64,000 nt of DNA from Caryophanales bacterium UBA6259 (GTDB taxonomy: Bacteria; Bacillota; Bacilli; Tepidibacillales; Tepidibacillaceae): NCBI GenBank assembly GCA_002441135.1, contig DJVJ01000038.1:139877-203876 (forward strand). Reading direction: 5' to 3'. The notes beneath the pieces were generated by a model, which saw only the letters and a program-made list of their open reading frames with translations, ran no database searches and was not told the origin of the DNA. Each line of letters starts with the position of its first letter. Within the stretch, counting starts at the first letter, position 1. Below, piece after piece: positions 51,127 through 60,275 of the stretch. The position numbers were made by a program, and so were the translations under genes.

Positions 51127-53946
51127 TTGAATAACCGTTTTTTAGTGATAGATTTAGAAACCACAGGGGATAATCCAATAGATCATTCCATTACTCAAAT
51201 AGGGGCAGTTTTAATCGAGGGAGGAAAGGTCATCGATACCTTTTCTACTTTTGTTTATACCGAACAAGAGATACCAACCTTTATACAGGAGCTAACAGGC
51301 ATTACTAATGAGATGCTCGTTGACGCTCCTACAATGGATGAGGTAATGGTTCAGCTTTTGCCGATGCTTGAAGGCTCTGTTTTTGTTGCTCATAATGCCA
51401 ATTTTGATTTAGGCTTTATTCAAAAATCCCTAGACCAATTAGGCTATGAACCATTTGATGGACTAGTATTAGATACATTGTTAATGGCCCGTATTATACT
51501 GCCGATGGTGCAAAGCTATAAATTAAATTCTTTAACGGATGAGCTAGATATACAACACGACAATCCTCATCGTGCAGATGACGATGCTTTAGCTACCGCC
51601 GAATTATTACTACAATTATTGGATCAATTAGAGGAAATGCCATTAATTTATCTGCAGCGTTTAAGGGATATCATTCGCTATAGCTTTGCAGATTTGGCTA
51701 TTTATCTTGAAGAATATATTGAAAAGAAACAACTTAATTTTACAGAAAAAGAGCAATCCTATATTGTAATGAACCAATTAGCACTTCAGCCGATAGAAGA
51801 GTTTGAGATGGAAGCAGAAGAGAACGAACGAATCGTTCCAGTGGAAGAACTCTTTGGTCAAAATGGAGTTTTATCAACTGAATTTCCGGACTTTGAGGTT
51901 CGACCCTCTCAAAAACAAATGGCGAAAAAAGTAATTCAAGCTTTTGAAAATAGTGCTCACTTGATGGTAGAAGCAGGTACTGGAACTGGAAAGTCACTGG
52001 CTTATTTATTACCATCTATTTATTGGGCAAAGGAATATGACGAGAAAATAGTGGTTAGTACGCATACTATTAATCTACAGGAGCAACTTTTTCACAAGGA
52101 TATTCCCTTGTTGAAGAAGATTCTGCCTTTTTCTTTTTCTGCCACAATATTAAAAGGACGGAATAATTATCTTTGTTTACGAAAATTCGAACAAGCTGCG
52201 GGAAGTATAGAAGATGAACGTAATAAAGAGAGTATTACCAATCTCTCTCAGATGCTCACTTGGGTTTATCAAACCAATACTGGGGATGTAGAAGAAATTA
52301 ATTTACCTTTTACGGCAAAAGAATTGTGGAATCAAGTGAAAAGTGACAAGGACTCTTGTTTAAATCGAGCATGTCCATGGTTTAAAATGTGTTTTTATCA
52401 TCGAGCAAAACAAAAGGCGCAATTATCTGATCTTATCATTACCAATCACTCCTTGCTGCTGACGGATTTACAGGCAGAACATCGCATTCTCCCGGGTTAT
52501 CAGCGTTTAATTGTTGATGAAGCCCATCATTTTGAGGATGTAGCGTTAAAGCATCTTGGATATGAAATCAATCAATTTTATGTTCACTCTCTTTTTCAGC
52601 ATCTTTATAAGGATGCAAAAAATGGCTTCTTAGTTAGTTTAATGAATGAATTATTTGCAACCAAGGATACAGATTCTTTTGCGGTTGGTAACCAGATTCA
52701 AAATCATTCCATTCCGTTATTAATGAAGGTAGAGGGCGAATTCCAAACCTATTTCAATCTCATTAACGAGTTTGTTGAGAAGACCTGTCGTAAAAATGAG
52801 AATGGAAGAGTTGCATTACGAATTACAGAAGCGATTAAGGAAAAGGAAGAATGGGCAATCATTCTTCAAGTCGTAGATAATCTTTATGTCCAGTCGACTG
52901 AATTACTAAATCAAATGGAAGAACAGCTAAAAAGAATCAAAGAGTTAGAGATAGAAGAATCGTTGCTTGTGGATTTTAAAGGATATTTACAAGAATTAAG
53001 ATATTTATTTGTACATCTTCAGGAATGGAACTATGCAAAGGATACCAATATGGTTTTTTGGATTGAAGCAGAGCAAAAAAGAAAGCGGATATTTTCCTAT
53101 TTGTTAGCTTCACCAATTGAAATTGGAGAATATCTGAAAGCAGCCCTTTTTGATAAAAAAGAAAGTGTAATTCTGACCTCAGCAACACTAAGTGTGAATG
53201 AGTCCTTTAATTATAGCTACAAAAAGTTTGGTTTTGATGAGAAGGATGAACAAATGTGGTCCTTAAAGCTACCTTCTCCTTTTGATTATAAAAAGCAGGC
53301 TGTGATGTATATTCCAAAGGATTTTCCTAACATACAGGAGATAAGTGAAAAAGAGTATATTCATTATTTAGCGAAAAGCATTGGTGAAATTGCAATCTCG
53401 ATGAATGGGAAAACCCTTGTTTTATTTACCTCTCATCAGATGCTACAGGATACCTATTATTTGTTAAAGAAAATTCTTCAGCCATTTCATATACAAGTAC
53501 TTGGGCACGGGATTGACAGCACCAGTAGGTCCAAGTTAACGACAAAATTTAAAACAAATAACCAAACGGTTTTATTAGGTACAAGTAGCTTTTGGGAGGG
53601 TGTGGATATTCCGGGTGAATCGTTAAGTGCTTTAATTATTGCTCGGTTACCGTTTAACCCACCAAATCACCCTGTACAAGAGGCAAAAACAGAGAAATTA
53701 AGAAGTGAAGGGAAAAATCCGTTTACAGAGTTATCTGTACCCCAAGCCGTCATTCGCTTTAAACAAGGTTTTGGACGATTAATCCGAACACAAAAAGATA
53801 AAGGTATTGTCGTTATTTTTGACCGTCGAATAATGGAAGCGAGATATGGTAAGGCATTTGTTCGCTCTTTACCACCATTAAATATTGTTTACCAGCCTAT
53901 GAGACAATTAATCACCCTTATGGAAGAATGGATGGAAAAAGAATAA
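51127..53946 (+). CDS. dinG: DinG: DEDDh exonuclease plus DEAH helicase
   Basis: A 939-residue protein. The 3'-5' exonuclease domain (about 1-170) has DLETTGDNP, HNANFDLGF and HRADDDA. The XPD-like helicase (about 245-939) has EAGTGTGKSLAY (Walker A) and DEAHH (Walker B), and ends with the SF2 motif VI GFGRLIRT. Four cysteines lie between motifs Ia and II, three of them spaced C-x4-C-x5-C (DNA about 52354-52390), as the iron-sulfur ligands of E. coli DinG. TTG 51127 follows GAGGTG by 7 nt; ATG 51094 would put that site inside the gene. Likely role: DNA repair and removal of R-loops or overhangs. Confidence 0.93.
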   Translation: MNNRFLVIDLETTGDNPIDHSITQIGAVLIEGGKVIDTFSTFVYTEQEIPTFIQELTGITNEMLVDAPTMDEVMVQLLPMLEGSVFVAHNANFDLGFIQKSLDQLGYEPFDGLVLDTLLMARIILPMVQSYKLNSLTDELDIQHDNPHRADDDALATAELLLQLLDQLEEMPLIYLQRLRDIIRYSFADLAIYLEEYIEKKQLNFTEKEQSYIVMNQLALQPIEEFEMEAEENERIVPVEELFGQNGVLSTEFPDFEVRPSQKQMAKKVIQAFENSAHLMVEAGTGTGKSLAYLLPSIYWAKEYDEKIVVSTHTINLQEQLFHKDIPLLKKILPFSFSATILKGRNNYLCLRKFEQAAGSIEDERNKESITNLSQMLTWVYQTNTGDVEEINLPFTAKELWNQVKSDKDSCLNRACPWFKMCFYHRAKQKAQLSDLIITNHSLLLTDLQAEHRILPGYQRLIVDEAHHFEDVALKHLGYEINQFYVHSLFQHLYKDAKNGFLVSLMNELFATKDTDSFAVGNQIQNHSIPLLMKVEGEFQTYFNLINEFVEKTCRKNENGRVALRITEAIKEKEEWAIILQVVDNLYVQSTELLNQMEEQLKRIKELEIEESLLVDFKGYLQELRYLFVHLQEWNYAKDTNMVFWIEAEQKRKRIFSYLLASPIEIGEYLKAALFDKKESVILTSATLSVNESFNYSYKKFGFDEKDEQMWSLKLPSPFDYKKQAVMYIPKDFPNIQEISEKEYIHYLAKSIGEIAISMNGKTLVLFTSHQMLQDTYYLLKKILQPFHIQVLGHGIDSTSRSKLTTKFKTNNQTVLLGTSSFWEGVDIPGESLSALIIARLPFNPPNHPVQEAKTEKLRSEGKNPFTELSVPQAVIRFKQGFGRLIRTQKDKGIVVIFDRRIMEARYGKAFVRSLPPLNIVYQPMRQLITLMEEWMEKE

Positions 53947-54009
53947 AAATAAGATAATCACATATAGATAAGAGGATAATCAATAAGGCGATAGTAGAAG
54001 GTGAACCCC

Positions 54010-54885
54010 ATGAAGCGGTTAATACAGGTCTTATCAATTGTTCTCTTATTTTTTTTAACGAATATGTTCTTGAGCTATAGTGATACTGTTCCGGCTACCA
54101 ATCTTGTTGTGGAAGAACAGGTTGTAAAGAAGTTAGCGAATAATGAAATGATGGTTTATTTTTTGCCGATTGATCAAGGGGAAGCGACTTTGCTACAGCT
54201 TCCAAATGAGAGCTTTTACTTAATTGATACAGGATCTACAGCGTTTGCAGAGGATTTGATTCGAATACTATATGAGCACGGGGTTAATCGATTAAAAGGT
54301 TTATTTCTAACCAACAATTCTAAAGAGCATATCGGTAGCTTAAATGTACTTTTAAATAATTACCCAATAGAATATATTTATATCCCGGAACTTACTGCTT
54401 CAACTTATCCTATTCCTAGGTCGAATTCGGCAAAGATCATTCCCTTAAAAACGGATGAAAAGCTGTTTCTTGGTGATCAAGTAGAATTAACTGTTTTATT
54501 TCCTAGTGAACCACTTTCACTCTCTCCACAAGTGAATTCATTGGTTTTACACCTTGTTCATCAGGATGTGGAATTTCTCTTTACAGGGGAAATTAATGAA
54601 GAAGTAGAAAATAGATTAATCGAAAAATATTCCTTACGTTCAAAAATTTTAAAGGTCAGCGATTTTGGAAGTAATGAAGGATCGAGTAGCCAATTTCTTC
54701 AAGAGGTTGATCCTCAAGTGGCAATTATTTTTTCAAGTGATCCTAATCTGTATCAAGCAGATGAGGAAACATTGGAACGGCTAAATGAAACCTGGGTTGA
54801 TGTGTATCAAATAAAGAATCATGGAGAAATTCAGGTTATCAGTGATGGTAATGATTATCAATTAGAAATCATTCGGGATAATTAG
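54010..54885 (+). CDS. Secreted metallo-beta-lactamase-fold protein (ComEC type) lacking metal ligands
   Basis: A 291-residue protein with an N-terminal signal or anchor (about 5-24) and an MBL fold like the ComEC C-terminal domain (VYFLPIDQGEATLL, FYLIDTGS, VEFLFTGEI). The metal motif THxDxDHxGG reads TNNSKEHIGS (101-110), so His, Asp and Asp are replaced and only His107 remains; KVSHHGS reads KVSDFGS. It is likely a non-enzymatic relative. ATG 54010 follows GAAGGTGA. 63 bp after dinG. Confidence 0.75.
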   Translation: MKRLIQVLSIVLLFFLTNMFLSYSDTVPATNLVVEEQVVKKLANNEMMVYFLPIDQGEATLLQLPNESFYLIDTGSTAFAEDLIRILYEHGVNRLKGLFLTNNSKEHIGSLNVLLNNYPIEYIYIPELTASTYPIPRSNSAKIIPLKTDEKLFLGDQVELTVLFPSEPLSLSPQVNSLVLHLVHQDVEFLFTGEINEEVENRLIEKYSLRSKILKVSDFGSNEGSSSQFLQEVDPQVAIIFSSDPNLYQADEETLERLNETWVDVYQIKNHGEIQVISDGNDYQLEIIRDN

Positions 54886-54907
54886 CAAGTTAATAAAAAA
54901 AACTACG

Positions 54908-54950
54908 AGAATCCTAGTAGGACAAAACGTCCTCAGGATTCTTTTTTTAA
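54908..54950 (+). terminator. Terminator before ku
   Basis: AGAATCCT/AGGATTCT enclosing a second AGGAC/GTCCT hairpin, then T-run. Confidence 0.88.
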
Positions 54951-55025
54951 TTTAAGTATATCTTTGTTTCAATACTCAAAAAATATGGATATTGCGTAAA
55001 CACAAAACACAAGGAGGGTTTATTG

Positions 55026-55853
55026 ATGCATACCATGTGGAAAGGCTCAGTTAGCTTTGGGCTTGTGAATATACCGATAAAAATGTTTGCCGCAACAGAA
55101 GATAAACAAATAAAATTCCGCTATTTACACGATCAATGTCATACACCTGTAAAATATCAAAAGGTTTGCCCAACCTGTAATCGTGAAATCACGCAAGAGG
55201 AAATTGTGAAGGGCTTTGAATATGAGACTGGGAAATTTGTCATCATAAAGGATGAAGATTTGGAAGGCTTGCAGCCAGCTTTTAGTAAAGCGATTGAAAT
55301 TATCGATTTTGTTGATTTAGTTGAAATTGATCCCATTTATTTTGATAAAACCTATTATTTATCTCCACAGGATACAGGGGGCAAAGCTTATAACTTACTT
55401 CGTCAAGCAATGCTTGATACAGGAAAAATTGGGATAGCACAAATTACAATTCGGTCAAAACAGTCCTTAGCGGCATTACGTGTTTATAAAAATCTGTTGG
55501 TACTAGAAACCATCTTCTATCCAGATGAAGTAAGAGCAGTTGATTTAGTTCCTGGAGTCCCTGAAAATGTACAGGTCGATGAAAAAGAATTAACGATGGC
55601 CAAGCAATTAGTGGAGAATCTCACAGCACCATTTGAACCTGATAAATATAAAGATGATTATCGTGAGGCACTTCGGGAGATGATTAACAAGAAAATTGAA
55701 GGAGAAGAGTTTGAAGTTGCTCCTGAAGCACCACAACGTAATATTATTGATTTAATGCAGGCATTACAAGCAAGTATTGAACAGACCGAGACAAAGCCAA
55801 AGCCAGTGGAAAAGAAAACAAGAGGAAGAAAGAAGAAGACTACTGCAAGTTAA
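55026..55853 (+). CDS. ku: Non-homologous end-joining protein Ku
   Basis: A 275-residue DNA-end-binding homodimer ring. The start MHTMWKGSVSFGLVNIPIKM and the CPTCNREI segment are typical; the core runs to about residue 245 and a basic tail (TRGRKKKTTAS) follows. ATG 55026 is 7 nt after AAGGAGGG. The ligase gene starts 39 bp downstream and the polymerase gene follows after one reverse gene. Confidence 0.95.
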   Translation: MHTMWKGSVSFGLVNIPIKMFAATEDKQIKFRYLHDQCHTPVKYQKVCPTCNREITQEEIVKGFEYETGKFVIIKDEDLEGLQPAFSKAIEIIDFVDLVEIDPIYFDKTYYLSPQDTGGKAYNLLRQAMLDTGKIGIAQITIRSKQSLAALRVYKNLLVLETIFYPDEVRAVDLVPGVPENVQVDEKELTMAKQLVENLTAPFEPDKYKDDYREALREMINKKIEGEEFEVAPEAPQRNIIDLMQALQASIEQTETKPKPVEKKTRGRKKKTTAS

Positions 55854-55892
55854 ATCTAGCTGTTTCTAATGATTTGTTAAAGGAGTATACAA

Positions 55893-56846
55893 ATGCAACT
55901 AACACCGATAATTCCATTTGAGCCGATGAGTACAGATACCATTCCACAAGGAAATCAATGGATGGCCCAGATTAAATGGGATGGAGTAAGAATCTTAACC
56001 TATTATGATGGAAAAGTAGTAAGACTTTTTAATCGTAGACTAAATGAACGAACCAATCACTATCCAGAATTGCAAAATATCAATCATTTCTGCAATGCGG
56101 ATTCCGTTATTCTTGATGGGGAAATCATTGCTTTAGGTCCAAATGGCAAGCCATCCTTTCATGAAGTTATGCGAAGGGATGGCCTTCGGCGTTTAGAAAA
56201 AGTGAGTCAGGTACAAAGCCAAGTTCCAATCAGTTATATGATTTTTGATATCGTTTTTCATAATGGAGAATGGGTAAATCATCAGTCATTACAGTGGAGA
56301 CTAGAGCTGTTACAGAAGATTATCAAGTCGAATGAAACTGTACAGCTTGTCACTTCCTATGAAAATAGTGAACACTTGTTTCAAATCATCAAGGAGCAAG
56401 AAATGGAAGGAATCGTTATTAAGGACAAGGAAAGCAAATATATTATCGGTGGAAAAAATAATCATTGGCAAAAGAGAAAATATTATCGAGACGTTATTGC
56501 GGTTGTAGGGGGAGTAACGTTAAGGGATGGAACTGTTAATGCACTAATTTTAGGATTATATGATAATCAAGGGAACCTATGGTATATTGGTCACGCAGGA
56601 ACAGGGAAACTGAAAAAAGAAGATTGGCGCACCCTTACTCAAGAAATCTCAACTATCATTATCAAAGAACGACCTTTTATTAACAAACCAGAACGAATGA
56701 AAGAGGCGATATGGTTAAAGCCTTACCTTACTGTAAAGGTTCAATTTAGTGAGTGGACACCAGGTCATACCTTAAGACACCCTAGTATTCAATCCTTTAT
56801 GGATCTGCCTCCTGAACAATGTTTATTAGAATTAAAAATGTTTTAA
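55893..56846 (+). CDS. ATP-dependent DNA ligase (LigD ligase domain, stand-alone)
   Basis: A 317-residue ligase. The adenylated Lys is in KWDGVR (28-33), with DGEI, YMIFDIV, EGIVIKDKESKY (motif IV) and WQKRKY (motif V), then an OB fold. Normal LigD joins ligase and polymerase in one chain; here the polymerase is a separate gene 0.5 kb away. AAAGGAG precedes ATG. It should seal ends held by Ku. Confidence 0.92.
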   Translation: MQLTPIIPFEPMSTDTIPQGNQWMAQIKWDGVRILTYYDGKVVRLFNRRLNERTNHYPELQNINHFCNADSVILDGEIIALGPNGKPSFHEVMRRDGLRRLEKVSQVQSQVPISYMIFDIVFHNGEWVNHQSLQWRLELLQKIIKSNETVQLVTSYENSEHLFQIIKEQEMEGIVIKDKESKYIIGGKNNHWQKRKYYRDVIAVVGGVTLRDGTVNALILGLYDNQGNLWYIGHAGTGKLKKEDWRTLTQEISTIIIKERPFINKPERMKEAIWLKPYLTVKVQFSEWTPGHTLRHPSIQSFMDLPPEQCLLELKMF

Positions 56847-56850
56847 ATAA

Positions 56851-56899
56851 AAATGACGTGCCATGGCTTGGTTAGTCATTGAACACGTCATTTTTTTTA
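56851..56899. terminator. Bidirectional terminator between ligase and beta-barrel gene
   Basis: A 10-bp stem AAATGACGTG/CACGTCATTT with A-rich and T-rich flanks. Confidence 0.88.
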
Positions 56900-56914
56900 G
56901 TCTTATATTTTCTC

Positions 56915-57247
56915 TTACCCAATAGGAGTAATTTCAATTTCGATAATTCCTACACTTGCTGAGGAGCCTAATGCTTCAAATGCTTTCTTGTGTAAATTTA
57001 ATTTATTATCAGGAAATCCCTTTACTTGATCAACGACTACGACCATAATTTCTTTTTGATCTTGAGTTGATTTATTTTTAACCTTCAATACCTGACCACA
57101 CCTATAAGGACTTTTATCTCCAACTGCGGTTGTCATTCCTTCATTGTATGTCCAAGGAATACCACATTTTGTAGTAGCTCCACCAGTAGACCATGTCGCT
57201 AATCCTTGAACTGTTTTACGAATTTTTAAACGGCTAATCCATTTCAA
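56915..57247 (-). CDS. Double-psi beta-barrel (RlpA/expansin-like) protein
   Basis: A 110-residue protein with the DPBB pattern: GLATWSTGGATTKCG, MTTAVGD, YRCGQVLKVKN and VVVVDQVKGFPDNKLNLHKKAF (catalytic-type Asp region). No clear signal peptide, unlike most wall-acting relatives. TTG 57247 is used because AAGGGAGTGG is 8 nt upstream; the GTG 57259 lies within that site. It sits, in reverse, between the two split LigD genes. Role unknown. Confidence 0.7.
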   Translation of the reverse strand: MKWISRLKIRKTVQGLATWSTGGATTKCGIPWTYNEGMTTAVGDKSPYRCGQVLKVKNKSTQDQKEIMVVVVDQVKGFPDNKLNLHKKAFEALGSSASVGIIEIEITPIG

Positions 57248-57351
57248 TGCACATTCCACTCCCTTTTACATGATACTCTAGTTTATGTTACTAGGGGACA
57301 CATGTAACGGGTACAAATGTTTATTTTAAAAACAAAGGAGCTTCTTTATTC

Positions 57352-58254
57352 GTGACTGACACAATCCTCATTGATGGAGAACAGGTTAAAATTACAAATC
57401 CAGAAAAGGTACTTTGGCCCGAAGTAAATATACGAAAAATCGATTTTATTGCGACCATGATTAAAATTGGTAAATATATTTTGCCTCATGCCAAGGATAG
57501 ACTTTTAACAACGATTCGCTACCCAGATGGGGTAAATGGTAAATCCTTTTATCAAAAAAACATCCCAGACTATGCTCCAGATTGGGTAAATCATCAACAA
57601 TGGAATGATATCAACTATATTGTTTTAAATAAAGCATCAACATTGGCTTGGTTAGGGAATCAAGCAGCATTAGAATTACATACTTCATTTAATGTGCATC
57701 AAGAGCCAATGAGCCCTACATCACTTGTATTTGATTTAGATCCTTCAGAAGGGCAAACCTTTGATCAGGTTGTTGAAGTAGCATTGATTGTCTATGAGAC
57801 CTTAAATTCATTAGGGATTGAAGCATGGATTAAAACTTCTGGTGCAACTGGGCTACAAATTTATATTCCAACAGGTAACCAATATACCTATGATCAAGCA
57901 CGAAAAATCAATCAATTTTTTGGGATGTATTTTAGTGAAAAATATCCGAATAAGATAACTATAGAGAGAATGGTTAATAAGCGAGGGAAAAAACTTTATT
58001 TTGATTATTTGCAAATGTGGCATGGCAAAACCATTACTCTTGTATATTCTCCAAGAGCAAGAAAATATGCTTCTGTTTCAATGCCTGTAGCTTGGGATGA
58101 ATTAAAAAATGGAATTAAGCCAGAAGATTTCACATTACTCAATGTGGAGGAACGTCTTATGAAAAAAGGGGATTTGTTTGCTCCTTTATTAGAAAAAAAG
58201 AAAATCCAAAGCCTTAAACCAATTCTCCAATTTATCAAAGAAAAGAATATTTAA
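57352..58254 (+). CDS. LigD polymerase/primase domain protein (stand-alone)
   Basis: A 300-residue archaeo-eukaryotic primase-type polymerase of NHEJ. ITNPEKVLWPE is the LigD polymerase start, the metal pair is FDLDPSEG (Asp128 and Asp130), then KTSGATGLQIYIP, and a third acidic site near KKLYFDYLQ. GTG start; AAAGGAG lies 11 nt upstream. With Ku and the ligase it forms a complete NHEJ set without the phosphoesterase domain. Confidence 0.93.
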   Translation: MTDTILIDGEQVKITNPEKVLWPEVNIRKIDFIATMIKIGKYILPHAKDRLLTTIRYPDGVNGKSFYQKNIPDYAPDWVNHQQWNDINYIVLNKASTLAWLGNQAALELHTSFNVHQEPMSPTSLVFDLDPSEGQTFDQVVEVALIVYETLNSLGIEAWIKTSGATGLQIYIPTGNQYTYDQARKINQFFGMYFSEKYPNKITIERMVNKRGKKLYFDYLQMWHGKTITLVYSPRARKYASVSMPVAWDELKNGIKPEDFTLLNVEERLMKKGDLFAPLLEKKKIQSLKPILQFIKEKNI

Positions 58255-58294
58255 AAAAAGAGACACCACTTAAGCCTTTACTGGTTAAGTGGTG
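58253..58294 (-). terminator. Terminator (minus strand) after the 58337-58525 gene
   Basis: On the minus strand CACCACTTAA/TTAAGTGGTG is followed by TCTCTTTTTTT. Confidence 0.75.
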
Positions 58295-58336
58295 CAACTT
58301 CATCAGATTTTCTAGAGGGCTAAAGGTAGCTTTTGG

Positions 58337-58525
58337 TTACATTGTAAAGAGATTATCCTTCATTCGAAATTCTGGTAAATCCTCTTCATTACTTTGATTA
58401 GGCAATGGTAATTGCTGTGGCAAGGTCATCCAGGTCACCAATTCATTAATTTGAAAATAATTAGTTAAATTGGGTGTCAATAGTACTTCAGGCGGTGGTT
58501 GTAGCCCTTTGGAGATGTTATTCAA
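58337..58525 (-). CDS. Small Pro/Asn/Leu-rich protein of unknown function
   Basis: A 62-residue protein. TTG 58525 lies 6 nt after a near-perfect ribosome site AAGGAGGTG, which is the main reason to believe it; the ATG at 58531 directly touches that site. A minus-strand terminator follows. The composition (PPPEVLLTPNLTNYF, LPQQLPLPNQ) recalls small spore-coat-associated proteins, but no family is recognised. Confidence 0.5.
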   Translation of the reverse strand: MNNISKGLQPPPEVLLTPNLTNYFQINELVTWMTLPQQLPLPNQSNEEDLPEFRMKDNLFTM

Positions 58526-58679
58526 TAACATCACCTCCTTAGGTAATAATAGTGTTACCTTAACTCAAGGAGTTATGAAATCCTAATTTAACAAAGGTTC
58601 TCAAATTTATGAGAGATTGTTTTTTATATCCAATTTTCATGTATAATGAGGACTGTAAGTTATAAAGGAGGAATTATAA

Positions 58680-58844
58680 ATGGGAATTCAATTAATTGGA
58701 ACAGTAAAAGTGGACAAAACGGAGGACCTTTATAAAATTGTTGATATTTTAAATAAAACATTAAAATATGATGATTTAATGTTTGGATTAGCTAAAGATG
58801 AAGAAGAAACGAATAAGATGGTCTTTAGTATTTACCGTACCTGA
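58680..58844 (+). CDS. ypmA: YpmA-like small protein (DUF4264)
   Basis: A 54-residue protein, KTEDLYKIVDILNKTL and DLMFGLAKDEEETNKMVFSIYRT, matching YpmA. ATG is 6 nt after AAAGGAGG. In B. subtilis it lies directly between dinG and ypmB; here a 4.7-kb block separates it from dinG. TATAAT at 58643-58648 is a possible -10. Confidence 0.8.
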   Translation: MGIQLIGTVKVDKTEDLYKIVDILNKTLKYDDLMFGLAKDEEETNKMVFSIYRT

Positions 58845-58866
58845 TTTCTAACTGGATAAAGAATTT

Positions 58867-58943
58867 AAGGCCCTTACTTTGGAATAATTGGCAAAGACAA
58901 GCGTAATATTTAAAAAACCAAAGTTAAAGTAGGTGCCTTTTTT
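58867..58943 (+). terminator. Terminator-like hairpin whose 3' arm holds the next ribosome site
   Basis: AAGGC and TACTTT (58867-58880) pair with AAAGTA and GCCTT (58926-58939) with small bulges, then TTTTTT runs straight into ATG 58944. The AGGTG ribosome site (58931-58935) is inside the stem. Confidence 0.55.
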
Positions 58944-59615
58944 ATGTCTAGATACATATATCGTTTACTGCGAAAAAAATGGTTTTTGATTAATATAGGA
59001 ATCGGACTTATTTTGTCGATACTTTTCTTCTATTTTGGAAAAGCATATATTTACCATCAACCAAATATCACTATGGAGAAAATCGTTTATGATATAGGGG
59101 AAAGATTAAATAATACTGAACAATATACTTTGAAGATTTATGATAACACAATGCAAGTTGCTGATTTAAAAGGAACTGAATCGAAAGATGGTTGGCAAAT
59201 TGACGGTAAAATGTATGATAGCCAGTTTGTAATTTCCTATAACAATAACGAATCAAAAATAGCAACTGTGTTTCTAGAGGATCAAGAATATCAAATTCCT
59301 CTTGAATTGATGGGTATAATTACTTTAAATAGTCATTTAAAATTATTACAAGCTAGCTTTGAAAAAGAAAAAAAGTGGGAGTACAGTGATCAACAAATTA
59401 CGATTCCTTTATCACAGGAAATATTAAAAAAAGAAGTTAACTCTTTTTTTAACTCCTCTTTTAATTATGCCAATTTTCCCGTTCAGGTTTCCTATATATT
59501 GTGTTATGATAATCTTGAAAAAAAACCAGAAATGCTAAATATTATTTTAAAAAATAACGATCATCAATTTTTCCAACGATTAGAATATCGCTTTTTGGAT
59601 GCAAAAGTGAAATAA
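58944..59615 (+). CDS. Signal-anchored extracytoplasmic protein of unknown function
   Basis: A 223-residue protein with a basic start, membrane anchor (about 12-32) and an outer domain rich in beta strands. Not recognised. The stop is directly followed by the ypmB ribosome-site region, so the two are probably cotranscribed. B. subtilis has no counterpart between ypmA and ypmB. Confidence 0.6.
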   Translation: MSRYIYRLLRKKWFLINIGIGLILSILFFYFGKAYIYHQPNITMEKIVYDIGERLNNTEQYTLKIYDNTMQVADLKGTESKDGWQIDGKMYDSQFVISYNNNESKIATVFLEDQEYQIPLELMGIITLNSHLKLLQASFEKEKKWEYSDQQITIPLSQEILKKEVNSFFNSSFNYANFPVQVSYILCYDNLEKKPEMLNIILKNNDHQFFQRLEYRFLDAKVK

Positions 59616-59633
59616 GTGGGGATAAAAAATAAA

Positions 59634-60116
59634 ATGAAAAAAATCTTGATAGCAGTAATTCTTAGTATTTTATTGGTAGTAAGTACAGTTTTTGTTTACT
59701 ATTACTCCATATGGTCAAAGGACCAAACAATGGAATCACGCATGAAACAAAAGGCTTTAAACGAGGTTTCTATCTTAAAAAACATCGAAGAGGTTCATCT
59801 ATATGCTGGTGATGAACAATATTATATGATTATCGGTGATGATCATCTAGGAAATCCATTGCTTGTCTGGTTAAATGAAGAAGAAATACACTATCAATCA
59901 TTAAAACAATGGATTTCAAAAGAAGAGGTGAGTATGCTTGCCTTAAATAAGGTGCCAAAGATAGTGATAAAACGGATAACTCCAGGCATTATAGATAACA
60001 ATATGTTGATTTATGAAGTCTTATTTAAAACAGAGGATGGCCGTTTCGGGTATCAATACTATAATTTAGAAAATGGTCAATTTATTAAAATGATTACATT
60101 AGGTAAATCGGTCTAA
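59634..60116 (+). CDS. tseB: YpmB/TseB cell-wall elongation regulator
   Basis: A 160-residue protein with an N-terminal anchor (about 5-25) and an outer PepSY-like DUF5590 domain (about 35-158). In B. subtilis TseB (YpmB) interacts with penicillin-binding protein PBP2A in cell elongation. ATG 59634 is preferred over GTG 59616 because GTGGGGAT lies between them, though the spacing is long. Length equals YpmB. Confidence 0.85.
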   Translation: MKKILIAVILSILLVVSTVFVYYYSIWSKDQTMESRMKQKALNEVSILKNIEEVHLYAGDEQYYMIIGDDHLGNPLLVWLNEEEIHYQSLKQWISKEEVSMLALNKVPKIVIKRITPGIIDNNMLIYEVLFKTEDGRFGYQYYNLENGQFIKMITLGKSV

Positions 60117-60149
60117 AGCTGCTAATTCAATTTTAGCGGCTTTTTTTTA
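60115..60149 (+). terminator. Terminator after tseB
   Basis: An 11-bp stem AAAGCTGCTAA/TTAGCGGCTTT (one G-U) and long T-run. Confidence 0.9.
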
Positions 60150-60275
60150 TTCTTGCCGTTAATTCCCAACGATTTATGATATACGATTATGATATACTTT
60201 TATATGTATCGAAAATATATTTAATAATATAATTGTATAGATGGTTACTGTTTTTATATAGAAAGGGTGGGGAGC

